Below, piece by piece: positions 1-7,217 of a DNA stretch of 8,648 nt. Numbering within the stretch: the first letter of the stretch is position 1; each line of letters opens with the position of its first letter. This DNA is from Caryophanales bacterium (GTDB lineage: Bacteria > Bacillota_I > Bacilli_A > RFN20 > CAG-826), in assembly GCA_016280685.1 (NCBI GenBank), contig JAEEHE010000090.1, forward strand, positions 1-8,648, written 5' to 3'. The notes under the pieces are model-generated. The model saw only the letters and a program-made list of their open reading frames with translations, made no database searches and was not told where the DNA came from. Position numbers and translations under genes: made by a program.

Positions 1-276
1 CGTGTTTTAGCCGCTTTAGCAAGAGAATTAGATGTTCCTATTATCTTATTAAGCCAAACCGGTTCTTCTTCTGATTTTGAAGAAACAGTTTCTAGATTAA
101 ATGCCTTCACAGAAAACGTGGAACATAAGAATGCAATAAAGATGTTCATTGGCAAAGGTAATGTTATTGACTCCCGTATTGATTACACTGATATCGTTCA
201 CATCATCTTGGTGGACGGTTATGATCTCAGATATTTCTCATCCATTAACATCAAAGAAATATACGGTGACAATTAA
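1..276 (+). CDS. C-terminal fragment of a DnaB/RecA-fold ATPase-like protein (partial)
   Basis: The reading frame is open from base 1 and ends at TAA 274-276, giving 91 residues of a protein that starts left of the window. The opening stretch, with LARELDVPIILLSQ, matches the strand-plus-glutamine segment of the DnaB helicase C-terminal domain, where 'LA.EL.VPV..LSQ' is typical. After it, VEHKNAIKMFI could correspond to the DnaB 'IEQDAD' segment, and the end (DGYDLRYFSS) resembles the DnaB final strand. However, the arginine usually following LSQ and the acidic IEQDAD residues are not conserved. That suggests a divergent or paralogous DnaB-like protein rather than the housekeeping replicative helicase. 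It is followed directly by an intrinsic terminator, so it ends its own transcript. The Walker motifs would lie outside the window, so activity cannot be judged. Confidence 0.5.
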   Translation, partial: RVLAALARELDVPIILLSQTGSSSDFEETVSRLNAFTENVEHKNAIKMFIGKGNVIDSRIDYTDIVHIILVDGYDLRYFSSINIKEIYGDN

Positions 277-302
277 AAAGAGGCACTTCGAGTGCCTTTT
301 TT
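275..302 (+). terminator. Intrinsic (Rho-independent) terminator
   Basis: A perfect 7-bp stem, AGGCACT (281-287) and AGTGCCT (291-297), encloses a TCG loop and runs into a T tract at 297-302. The A-rich stretch at 275-279 could extend the stem by pairing with the T tract, so it may work partly in both directions. It overlaps the stop codon of the upstream DnaB-like gene and lies 16 bases before the next start codon. Confidence 0.9.
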
Positions 303-317
303 GATTACAATAGAAGA

Positions 318-1352
318 GTGAAAAAAGTATTTAATATACTTATACCGATTACAGCATCTATATTAACTATAGGTCTTGTTTTAGGTTTACCTGCTTATTT
401 CTTACTTCTCCATCACTATAAAGGAAGGAAAGTTGTTAATGAGTGGCATAGCACTGATACTTTTGATATAGAGAAAATACCTACTTTAACCAAACAAAAA
501 GATAAAGACTTTATCATCCTCAATTTAGCGGATGTACAGATGTGTGATTTAGAAGATTTAGGACATGCAAAAATCATCCATAAAGAAATTACTTATCTAG
601 TTGATTTAGTGAAGCCTGATTTAATAACCTTAACCGGTGACCAAGTCTGGTCTAATGAAAATCTCATCTCTTTAAAATCGTTAATATTTTGGTTAGATGA
701 ATATCAGATTCCTTACGCACCTGTTTTTGGCAATCATGATTTTGGCAATAAATATGATTCTGCAACATCGGGTGTGACATATAGCTGTGACTTATATGAA
801 AAAGGAAAATATTCCTTATTTGATAGAGGGCCCACAAATATAGAAACTCTTGGTAATTATGTTATAAACATAAAAGAAGAAGATAAAATCATCAATTCTC
901 TTTATATGATGGATTATGGTTGGAGAGATGAAATCACCGATGAACAAGTCGAATGGTTCAAATGGAATGCGGATGGTATAAAGGCTCATAACAACAATGA
1001 ATATTCTAAAGGCATGATTTTCATGCATAAACCAATCCATGAATTCTTTTCTGCAATTATTTATGAAGGGGAAGATCAAAGCGATGCGGATAATTATCCA
1101 GAACCAATTTTTGCGGAAGCGAAGACTCATGGTGTGACTGATTTTGTCTGCGGTCATTTTCACGAACTTAATTTCTCGTTAGAGTTCCAAGATATCAAAA
1201 TGACTATGGCAACAAAAACTGGGGAATTAGTGAGTTTTTATGAAGATGAAGATGAATATATCAATGGTGGAACTTCTTTTGCTTTGACCGGTGATGATGT
1301 CATAGTCACTCATAATTATGTGAATAGAAATGATTATCGAATTAAGAGATAA
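318..1352 (+). CDS. Membrane-anchored calcineurin-like metallophosphoesterase
   Basis: This is a 344-residue predicted phosphoesterase. Residues about 5-31 form one hydrophobic helix after MKK, so it is probably anchored in the membrane with the catalytic domain outside; no lipobox cysteine is present. The catalytic domain shows the ordered metallophosphatase motifs: D72-x-Q74, GD at 107-108, GNHD at 138-141, H237 in MHKP, and GHFH at 279-282. These ligate a two-metal centre in the family; the first motif has Gln where His is more common. The substrate (nucleotide, phosphoprotein, phospholipid or cell-wall phosphate) cannot be told. The start is GTG at 318: no ATG lies in frame between the terminator and this codon, and the hydrophobic N-terminus fits it. 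There is no well-spaced Shine-Dalgarno. The gene ends 7 bases before the preferred start of the HAD gene. Confidence 0.87.
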   Translation: MKKVFNILIPITASILTIGLVLGLPAYFLLLHHYKGRKVVNEWHSTDTFDIEKIPTLTKQKDKDFIILNLADVQMCDLEDLGHAKIIHKEITYLVDLVKPDLITLTGDQVWSNENLISLKSLIFWLDEYQIPYAPVFGNHDFGNKYDSATSGVTYSCDLYEKGKYSLFDRGPTNIETLGNYVINIKEEDKIINSLYMMDYGWRDEITDEQVEWFKWNADGIKAHNNNEYSKGMIFMHKPIHEFFSAIIYEGEDQSDADNYPEPIFAEAKTHGVTDFVCGHFHELNFSLEFQDIKMTMATKTGELVSFYEDEDEYINGGTSFALTGDDVIVTHNYVNRNDYRIKR

Positions 1353-1359
1353 TAACTAT

Positions 1360-2025
1360 ATGAAATTTTTTGATAAAGATATTAAGTTAGTGATATTTGA
1401 TTTAGATGGAACCTTAATTCATTCCACGAATTTATGGGCGGATATCGATCGTCGTTTTTTCGCTAAAAGAGGGATGATGATTCCTCCTACATATAATCAA
1501 GAAATCGCTCATGTGGGATTAAGAAAAGCCGGAGAGATTACTAAAGACAAATATCTCCCAAATGAAAATGTTGATGATATTATCAGCGAGTGGATGGAGA
1601 TGTCTTATGAAGCTTATCGTGACTACATCCCCTTAAAAGATAGAGCTCAGGAATTATTGGATTTTATTAGTAAACAAAATATTCCTATGGCGTTAGCGAC
1701 TGCCAATAGCAAAGAAATATATGATGTCTGTTTAACTAGACTTGGTATTAGACAATATTTTGGCTTGGTTCTCGATGTCAATTCTTGTAAAGATGGTAAG
1801 AACAGTCCAGAGATTTATGATAGAGCTATTTCACATTTCAATGTGAAAAGAGAAGAGACATTAATCTTGGAAGATATGATAGTGCCAATTATTACCGCAC
1901 ATAACGCTGGTTATAATGTCATTGCGGTATATGATGAAGAATCCACCAAAGATGAAAAGGCTTGTATCAATAATAGTGATTTATTCATTAAGAATTTTGC
2001 TGAAGTTTTAGATTGCCTTAAGTAA
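1360..2025 (+). CDS. HAD-superfamily hydrolase, beta-phosphoglucomutase-like
   Basis: A 221-residue cytoplasmic phosphatase or phosphomutase of the HAD superfamily, about the usual length for the PGMB/phosphoglycolate phosphatase group. Motif I is FDLDGTL with nucleophile D14 and acid/base D16. A helical cap (about residues 25-95) follows directly, as in cap type C1. Motif II is the threonine in ALATAN (T114), motif III is K147 in DGKNSPEIY, and motif IV is LILED (E171, D172), followed by the family's typical 'A.NAGYNVIAVYD'. All catalytic positions are present. The frame also allows ATG at 1330, overlapping the upstream gene. I prefer 1360 because motif I then sits at the usual distance from the N-terminus and AAGAGA (1344-1349) lies 10 bases upstream. 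The gene is probably cotranscribed with the phosphoesterase. It may act on a sugar phosphate, but the substrate is unknown. Confidence 0.85.
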   Translation: MKFFDKDIKLVIFDLDGTLIHSTNLWADIDRRFFAKRGMMIPPTYNQEIAHVGLRKAGEITKDKYLPNENVDDIISEWMEMSYEAYRDYIPLKDRAQELLDFISKQNIPMALATANSKEIYDVCLTRLGIRQYFGLVLDVNSCKDGKNSPEIYDRAISHFNVKREETLILEDMIVPIITAHNAGYNVIAVYDEESTKDEKACINNSDLFIKNFAEVLDCLK

Positions 2026-2118
2026 ACAAGAAATAATATGTTTATTCATTGGAGTTTTTGCTCTTATTTGATATTTCGTAATTTTGAAACACTTAATTGA
2101 GCATTTGTTTTTTATTCT

Positions 2119-2151
2119 TTGATAAAAAAGTGCTTTATTTTGATTTATACT
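2119..2151 (+). promoter_or_regulatory. Candidate promoter for the transport operon
   Basis: The 184-base gap 2026-2209 is the only non-coding stretch long enough for a promoter of the downstream operon. It contains TATACT (2146-2151), a good -10 box, and TTGATA (2119-2124), a good -35 box. The spacing of 21 bases is longer than the optimal 17; an alternative -10, TTTATA at 2144-2149, gives 19. The region is so A+T-rich that chance matches are expected. No catabolite-response palindrome with a central CG was found. A weak hairpin (GGTAA 2170-2174 with TTACC 2180-2184) lies in the presumed leader, without a T tract. Confidence 0.3.
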
Positions 2152-2209
2152 TATTATTAGTAATACTTCGGTAATTTATTTACCTAAAATAAAAACGAAA
2201 GATTTTATT

Positions 2210-3697
2210 ATGAGAACAAGGACTAACTTTTTAATTCTTATTTCTGCCCTTTTACTTTCGTCATGTAACACAAATAACGAGAAACCTTTTGTGAGAACTT
2301 TATTTGAGGAAGATTTTGTCAGCGGCAAAACATTTACCACTTTTGCAGACTTACCTCCTTCTCCCATTTCTGAAACTGATTTATCGCAATATAAAGATTT
2401 AGGATTTAATACTTGTTTATTAACCGAAGACCGCGTCCCTTTAATAGATACAGAAGGTCATCTCTCCGATAGTTATAAACAGGCGATTAGAAACATCGGT
2501 AACGCAGATATGAAATGTTGGATTAGAAATATGTATAACGATCCAGATTATTTTGAATGCGATACGGAAGCTGCTAGTAAACAGAGAAGTAATTATGGCA
2601 CTCCTTATTCTCTTAAAGAGAGACATTTAACCACCGAATTTCAAGAATTTGATGACATTATTAGCGGTTTTTATCAAGGTGATGAGATTTATCAATATAC
2701 AGAAACTCCCGTGGAACATTACGAAATTCCGGAAGACGCTCCATATCGTTATTCGGCGATGGATCAATATCAAAAATTAGTGGATTGGCAAAATGAATAT
2801 TATCCTAATAAAGCTTTCCACGTTAATCATGTTCCCTCTAGTAGTATCAACCATTGGCCAATAGGTAATACCTATGAGTCATTCATCAAATATTACGTTA
2901 ATGAAGTTATGGATAAATTTGTTGGCGATGGTATGAAGACTATTTGTTTAGATAATTATCCATATCGCAGTGTATTGCGCGAGGCGATATCACCTACTTA
3001 TTTAACTGATTTATTAACATGCGCTAAGATAGCGAAAGAATATAATGAGACCCACGATAAAAAGAGTACTTTTGGTTTTTGTGTGCAACTTCATAGTTAT
3101 ACAAGTACTCAATCCCTTGGTAATCTGACTGGTCCAATGTCGCCTGAAGAAATTACTTATAATCTTTATTCCGGATTATCTATGGGAGCGAGATTAATTG
3201 AATATTTCTGCTACCGTTCTATCTCTACAGTAACTGGTATTGTTAATAACGATGGTAGTGTTAATGAGAGATATGGATTTACTAAAGAAGCAAATAGAAG
3301 AGTTCTCCCCTTACAAGATGTTTTATCTAATTTTGAATGGCAAAATTTCTATCCCGTAAGAGCGGACATCTCTAATGAAATTGAAAATCAAGAAGCCTTT
3401 GATAATATCGATTCTATGATTGATAAAAACAATCTCGGTTGTTTAGATATTAACAAAGTTAGTTCTCGTTTAGATGCTTCTATTGGTTATTTCAAAAACA
3501 ATAATCAAGATGCTTATTTTATTGTCAATCAAAGCGCGCCTATCAAGAATCAAATCAATACGATTAATATTTCTTTTAAAGATTGTAACCAAGCCTTGCT
3601 CTATCACGAAGACAGCGTGCAATTTATTAAATTAATTAATGGTGCTTATCGTTTAAATCTAAAACCTGGAGATGCTTATTTCCTCATTCCTGCGTAG
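2210..3697 (+). CDS. Lipoprotein, putative TIM-barrel glycoside hydrolase
   Basis: A 495-residue exported lipoprotein. The signal peptide is MRTRTNF plus a hydrophobic stretch ending in lipobox LSSC, with C19 as the lipidated cysteine. The body alternates strand- and helix-like segments resembling a (beta/alpha)8 hydrolase: GFNTCLL (65-71), MKCWIRN (101-107), GFYQGDE (153-159), AFHVNHVP (202-209), TICLDNYPY (244-252), FGFCVQLHSY (288-297) and ARLIEYFCYRS (327-337). E159, D248 and E331 sit at strand ends where glycosidases keep catalytic acids; this is inference, and no GH family is recognised. The C-terminus (about 430-495, ending LKPGDAYFLIPA) resembles the small beta-sandwich that closes many such enzymes. 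GAAAG at 2197-2201 is a modest ribosome site. The first permease gene starts 4 bases after the stop, so a role in processing or capturing the imported glycan is likely. A non-catalytic binding role is also possible. Confidence 0.65.
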   Translation: MRTRTNFLILISALLLSSCNTNNEKPFVRTLFEEDFVSGKTFTTFADLPPSPISETDLSQYKDLGFNTCLLTEDRVPLIDTEGHLSDSYKQAIRNIGNADMKCWIRNMYNDPDYFECDTEAASKQRSNYGTPYSLKERHLTTEFQEFDDIISGFYQGDEIYQYTETPVEHYEIPEDAPYRYSAMDQYQKLVDWQNEYYPNKAFHVNHVPSSSINHWPIGNTYESFIKYYVNEVMDKFVGDGMKTICLDNYPYRSVLREAISPTYLTDLLTCAKIAKEYNETHDKKSTFGFCVQLHSYTSTQSLGNLTGPMSPEEITYNLYSGLSMGARLIEYFCYRSISTVTGIVNNDGSVNERYGFTKEANRRVLPLQDVLSNFEWQNFYPVRADISNEIENQEAFDNIDSMIDKNNLGCLDINKVSSRLDASIGYFKNNNQDAYFIVNQSAPIKNQINTINISFKDCNQALLYHEDSVQFIKLINGAYRLNLKPGDAYFLIPA

Positions 3698-3700
3698 TTT

Positions 3701-4684
3701 ATGAATATAGTTACTGGTAGTCCATCATCAAGAAGAAAAGGAAGATTTATTCATCGCCCTCATAATGCCTTATATATGGGTGTTAAAGGATATATCTTTT
3801 GTTTTTTAATGATTTTACCCGCTATCTATGGAATTGTTAGATATATCTATATTAATTCCTATTCTATTTTGCTCTCTTTCTTTACTGATGTTCCTTTTAA
3901 AAGCGATTTTACTTTAGAACATTTCCATGCATTCTTTACGGAATTATTCTCTTTCTCTAGTTCGATGAATATCGGTCTAAGAAATACATTTATATATTTT
4001 GGTATTGGAATCTTGAAGTCATTTGTTTGCTTTATCATCGCTTATTTCTTATATAAGAAAATACCTCTATTTAGAGTGCACCGTTTCTTATTATTTATTC
4101 CTTGCATCATTCCTAGTGTGGCTTCGGTCGCGATCTTTAAAGAGATTATCTCTAAAGGTGGTCCTATCTATACTTGGCTCAACACCACGTTTGGTGTGGA
4201 TTATGTGCAACCCTGGGTGGCTAGTTCTAATCCTCGAGCGGCATTAACATCTATTTTGTTATATATGTTACTCGGTAGTGGTATTGGTAATGTTTACCTC
4301 ATATATATCGGCAACATGAAACGTATCCCTAATGAAATGTTAGAATCCGCAAGACTTGATGGGGCGAATAGTTGGAGAGAATTCTGGTCCTTTATCTTGC
4401 CTTTAACTTGGGGCACATTCTCTACATTCTTATTAATATCAGTTGCGGGAATATTTACTTCTAGTGGCCCTATTCTTTATTTCTTTGGTGACTCAGAAAC
4501 TATCTTCTATTTAGAAACACAAACCCTTGGTTATATCTTATTTGATAAGGTGAGAGGTGATGGTGTGGTTGCTTATTACAACAGCGCTTCTGCTATCGGG
4601 TTAGTCTTTACTTTATTTACTATTCCTATCGTTATATTAACTCGTTATATTTCCAAGAAACTAAATCCGGAGGTGACATATTAA
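3701..4684 (+). CDS. ABC sugar transporter permease, MalF/UgpA-type
   Basis: A 327-residue inner-membrane subunit of a carbohydrate uptake ABC transporter (CUT1-like). About six hydrophobic helices are visible, near residues 29-50, 94-117, 127-147, 180-205, 238-258 and 295-315, after a basic cytoplasmic N-terminus (SSRRKGRFIHRPHN). The diagnostic EAA loop, which contacts the ATPase, is at 215-234: ESARLDGA, then a spacer, then FILP. It lies in the usual place between the fourth and fifth helices. It would pair with the next gene product to form the channel. The chosen ATG, 4 bases after the hydrolase-like gene, has no recognisable Shine-Dalgarno, so translation may depend on coupling with the upstream gene. 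An alternative start at M26 also lacks a clear site and would remove the basic tail. No ATPase gene is visible in the operon. Confidence 0.92.
   Translation: MNIVTGSPSSRRKGRFIHRPHNALYMGVKGYIFCFLMILPAIYGIVRYIYINSYSILLSFFTDVPFKSDFTLEHFHAFFTELFSFSSSMNIGLRNTFIYFGIGILKSFVCFIIAYFLYKKIPLFRVHRFLLFIPCIIPSVASVAIFKEIISKGGPIYTWLNTTFGVDYVQPWVASSNPRAALTSILLYMLLGSGIGNVYLIYIGNMKRIPNEMLESARLDGANSWREFWSFILPLTWGTFSTFLLISVAGIFTSSGPILYFFGDSETIFYLETQTLGYILFDKVRGDGVVAYYNSASAIGLVFTLFTIPIVILTRYISKKLNPEVTY
4669..4676 (+). promoter_or_regulatory. Strong Shine-Dalgarno site for the second permease
   Basis: GGAGGTGA lies inside the end of the first permease gene, 7 bases before ATG 4684-4686. It is a near-perfect complement of the 3' end of 16S rRNA. 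It confirms the start of the second permease, which overlaps the previous TAA by one base (TAATG). Confidence 0.9.
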
Positions 4685-5571
4685 TGCGCACCCGAATGAC
4701 GTTTAAACAAAGACTCCATAGATTCAATATCACACCGGTGACAATCATCGTTTCTTTAGTTCTATTATTTTATTGTATTGTTTTAATTTTCCCATATATT
4801 TACGCTTTTTTTGCCTCAATTAATTCCATTTCATCTTTTGATAAGACTCGATTTTTAGCGATACCATTATCTTTTAAAAATATCGATTTTAAGAATTATG
4901 CAAAAGCCTTTGATTCCTTGACTACAGAAGGTGGAGCGACATTATTCGACATGTTCTTAAATTCCATGTGGTATTCTTTTGGTACGACCACAATTGGTCT
5001 TTTCTTCGCGACATGTTGTGCTTATGTGTGCGTTAAATATAAATTCCCAGGTCGAAGATTTATTTATGTCTTTGCTTTAGTAATGATGATGGTGCCAATT
5101 ATCGGTAGTCAATCTAGCGCTTTAGCGTGGAATAAATTATTACATGGTTACGACACACCGCTTTACGCTTTGATTAACGCCCAGACAATCGATGGTAGTT
5201 TTATTATTATCCTCGCCCTCTTTAAAGCGGTTGATTGGAGCTATGCAGAAAGTGGATTTATCGATGGTTGTGGTCATTTTAGAACCTTCTTCCAGATTAT
5301 GCTTCCACAAATATTCTCCGCTTTAGTGGCCTTATTTGTGACCGACTTTATCGCTCGTTGGGCAGATGCTGATACATCTTTAATCTTCTTCCCTAATTTG
5401 CCGACTTTAGGAACAGGCTTATTTTATGCTTATAACACTTTTGCTGGTACAGTACGATTACCGGTTTATTTCGCAGCGTTAATTATTGTGATGTTACCAT
5501 CACTCATTTTATTCTTAGTTTTCCAAAACAAAATTATGGATATGCAATTAACTGGAGGTATTAAAGGATAG
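4684..5571 (+). CDS. ABC sugar transporter permease, MalG/UgpE-type
   Basis: A 295-residue membrane subunit, the second half of the permease pair. Hydrophobic segments lie near residues 20-42, 94-116, 126-146, 170-185, 205-225 and 260-282. The EAA loop is at 189-208 (ESGFIDGC, spacer, IMLP), with conserved Gly at 195. The C-terminal LTGGIKG echoes the 'TAGAVKG' ending common in MalG-type sugar permeases, which supports a carbohydrate rather than a peptide substrate. Length and layout are ordinary for the family. Its start overlaps the stop codon of the first permease by one base and has a strong GGAGGTGA site, so the two subunits are translationally coupled, as suits a 1:1 heterodimer. The binding-protein gene follows after 3 bases. 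Confidence 0.93.
   Translation: MRTRMTFKQRLHRFNITPVTIIVSLVLLFYCIVLIFPYIYAFFASINSISSFDKTRFLAIPLSFKNIDFKNYAKAFDSLTTEGGATLFDMFLNSMWYSFGTTTIGLFFATCCAYVCVKYKFPGRRFIYVFALVMMMVPIIGSQSSALAWNKLLHGYDTPLYALINAQTIDGSFIIILALFKAVDWSYAESGFIDGCGHFRTFFQIMLPQIFSALVALFVTDFIARWADADTSLIFFPNLPTLGTGLFYAYNTFAGTVRLPVYFAALIIVMLPSLILFLVFQNKIMDMQLTGGIKG
5563..5568 (+). promoter_or_regulatory. Ribosome binding site for the solute-binding lipoprotein
   Basis: AAAGGA lies 6 bases before ATG 5575, within the last codons of the second permease. A stronger GGAGG at 5554-5558 sits 16 bases from the start, too far to be the main site. Confidence 0.65.
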
Positions 5572-5574
5572 ATT

Positions 5575-7215
5575 ATGAAAAAGACTTTATTATTACTAGG
5601 CACATGTCTAGCGTTAGTCTCATTAGGAGGATGTAAAAAAGAAGATCCTCGTAAGAGTAGAAGTAAACAATTCTCCTTCTCTTATTTCCGCAGTGGCTAT
5701 GGCACGGAATGGGTTAAGCAAGTTGCTGATTATTATATGGATAATGTGAACACCGATGTTTTTATCGATTTAAAACAAAGCGTGAGCAGTATCAGTGCCC
5801 GTACAGAAATTGAAGCGGGTGCTTCGGGGATGAAAGACTTATATCAATTAGAAGTTGATATGTCTAATCATCAACAATATTTAAAAGACTTAACGGAAGA
5901 TATTTATAACTTTGATTTATCCGTTTATGGTGAAACAGGTTTAGTCAAAGATAAAATCGAACAGAGATGGATTGATTTCTATAACGAAGATAACCATTGG
6001 TATAGACTTCCTCAGACGGTCACAAATGGATGGAACTGGTGTTACAACAAAACCACATTAGACGCCAAATTAGGTAAAGGTAATTGGCGATTACCAAATA
6101 CCACGGATCAATTTATCAAATTGGGTGATGATTTATATAACGCTGGTGCTTATTTATTTGCTTATGCTGGTGGTGGAGATATCAGTGGTGAATACACAAG
6201 ATACGCGAACGATGTTTGGTTTGCACAGATGACGGGTTTACAAGGATATGAAGATTATTACGGTGGTTTTACTCGTGATACTTCTAATAAGCGTGTCTTC
6301 TGCCAAGATGAACCAACACAAATTTTAGACAATGCGAATAATATCTATGCGACATATGATATCGTCCGTAAATTATTTACTAAAGCTAATGGCTATGTCC
6401 ATCCCAATTCCGATATGTATTCTTTCACTAATATCAATCAAGTTTTATATAACGGTAAAGTGAACGGTTCCTCTTTAAAAGCACCTGCCGCTTTTGCTTA
6501 TGTCGGCAGTTGGTTAGAAACAGAAATTCAAGAATCAGTGGAATATGGTTTTATCAATCCAGATTCTCAAGAAGTTTTAGCGATGAAGATGCCAGTTAAT
6601 TCCGCGATCATCAATAGAACTCCGACGATTAATGATGATAACACTTTAAGTGAAGTTATCTCCTATATTGATGGTGTTCCGGGTGCGGAAAAACCTACTT
6701 CAGTCAGCGATGAGGATGTGGAAGTTATTAGAGAGGCAAGAAGCTTTGTTGCCGAATTAATCTGCCGTGAATTTGTCGTACCGAAAAATGGTAAAAATAG
6801 TGAAGAAGTGCTGAAGTTTTTAGCTTGGCTGACTACTGATGTAGCCCAAAAAATTGCTTCTAAAGCCACAAAAGGTGTCAATGTTTTACCATATGGCTAT
6901 GTCCCTACTGATGAAGATATGGGATTTGAGATTTCTCCCTTCTTAAAGAGCGTTGCTAGTATTAAATCTAGCTCATATGTTTTAGATGAATCTGGTTTAA
7001 CTATGCCTTATAAGAATTGGTTTGGTGTGACATGGTGCAGAAACGCTAATACGATTAGCAATATCGCTTTCGGTGGAAAGATGAAAGATCGTAGTGAATT
7101 AGATCCTGTCACTAATGGTGAAGGTTCAGGTATTTACGATTTCATCTCTAGTAAATATCAGAGCAGTGATGGTATGAGTGCTTTCCTCCTCAAATACCCT
7201 AATTACGGGAAATAA
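5575..7215 (+). CDS. ABC transporter solute-binding lipoprotein, sugar-type
   Basis: A 546-residue extracellular binding protein anchored by lipid. The signal peptide MKKTLLLLGTCLALVS ends in lipobox LGGC, with C20 lipidated. Sugar-type binding-protein traits follow in order: an early strand with IEAGASGMKDLYQLE (79-93, compare the family's 'aG..PDly'), the segment RLPQTVTNGWNWCYNKT (144-160, compare 'lP.....l.YNK'), AFAYVGSWLETEI (307-319, compare 'a....GsW'), and a helical C-terminal lobe with EVLKFLAWLTTDVAQKIASKATKG (411-434). It is about 100 residues longer than a typical maltose-type binding protein and rich in Trp and Tyr, which often stack on sugars. Its position right after the two permeases identifies it as their partner. 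The ligand cannot be determined; an oligosaccharide is likely because of the neighbouring hydrolase-like and binding-like lipoproteins. Confidence 0.88.
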   Translation: MKKTLLLLGTCLALVSLGGCKKEDPRKSRSKQFSFSYFRSGYGTEWVKQVADYYMDNVNTDVFIDLKQSVSSISARTEIEAGASGMKDLYQLEVDMSNHQQYLKDLTEDIYNFDLSVYGETGLVKDKIEQRWIDFYNEDNHWYRLPQTVTNGWNWCYNKTTLDAKLGKGNWRLPNTTDQFIKLGDDLYNAGAYLFAYAGGGDISGEYTRYANDVWFAQMTGLQGYEDYYGGFTRDTSNKRVFCQDEPTQILDNANNIYATYDIVRKLFTKANGYVHPNSDMYSFTNINQVLYNGKVNGSSLKAPAAFAYVGSWLETEIQESVEYGFINPDSQEVLAMKMPVNSAIINRTPTINDDNTLSEVISYIDGVPGAEKPTSVSDEDVEVIREARSFVAELICREFVVPKNGKNSEEVLKFLAWLTTDVAQKIASKATKGVNVLPYGYVPTDEDMGFEISPFLKSVASIKSSSYVLDESGLTMPYKNWFGVTWCRNANTISNIAFGGKMKDRSELDPVTNGEGSGIYDFISSKYQSSDGMSAFLLKYPNYGK

Positions 7216-7217
7216 AT

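Noticed and set aside
816..1163. 115-residue open frame on the minus strand
   Set aside because: It lies wholly within the metallophosphoesterase gene, opposite conserved catalytic motifs, and shows no domain of its own.
1330..1362. Earlier ATG at 1330 as the start of the HAD gene
   Set aside because: It overlaps the upstream gene by 23 bases, has no ribosome site, and adds ten residues before a motif I that already sits at the usual distance from ATG 1360.
2023..2044. TAAACA/TGTTTA hairpin just after the HAD gene as a terminator
   Set aside because: The stem is all weak A-T pairs apart from one G-C, has a 10-base loop, and is not followed by a proper T tract.
2087..2113. AAACA/TGTTT arms followed by T residues as a terminator for the HAD gene
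   Set aside because: The inner part (CTTAATTGAG) does not continue the pairing well and the arms contain a single G-C pair; such matches are expected by chance in this composition.
2164..2184. UUCG tetraloop (2166-2171) and GGTAA/TTACC hairpin as a riboswitch or attenuator
   Set aside because: The stems are only 3 and 5 bp, are mutually exclusive at 2170-2173, and match no riboswitch pattern I recognise.
2176..2367. 63-residue minus-strand frame near the operon start
   Set aside because: It is antisense to the signal peptide region of the lipoprotein gene; its hydrophobic, lysine-rich composition follows from the complement of A+T-rich coding DNA.
4023..4247. 74-residue plus-strand frame inside the first permease
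   Set aside because: It is an out-of-frame shadow of a transmembrane-coding stretch, with no ribosome site or family resemblance.
6663..6881. 72-residue minus-strand frame in the binding-protein gene
   Set aside because: It is antisense to the conserved C-terminal lobe of the binding protein, with no supporting signal.
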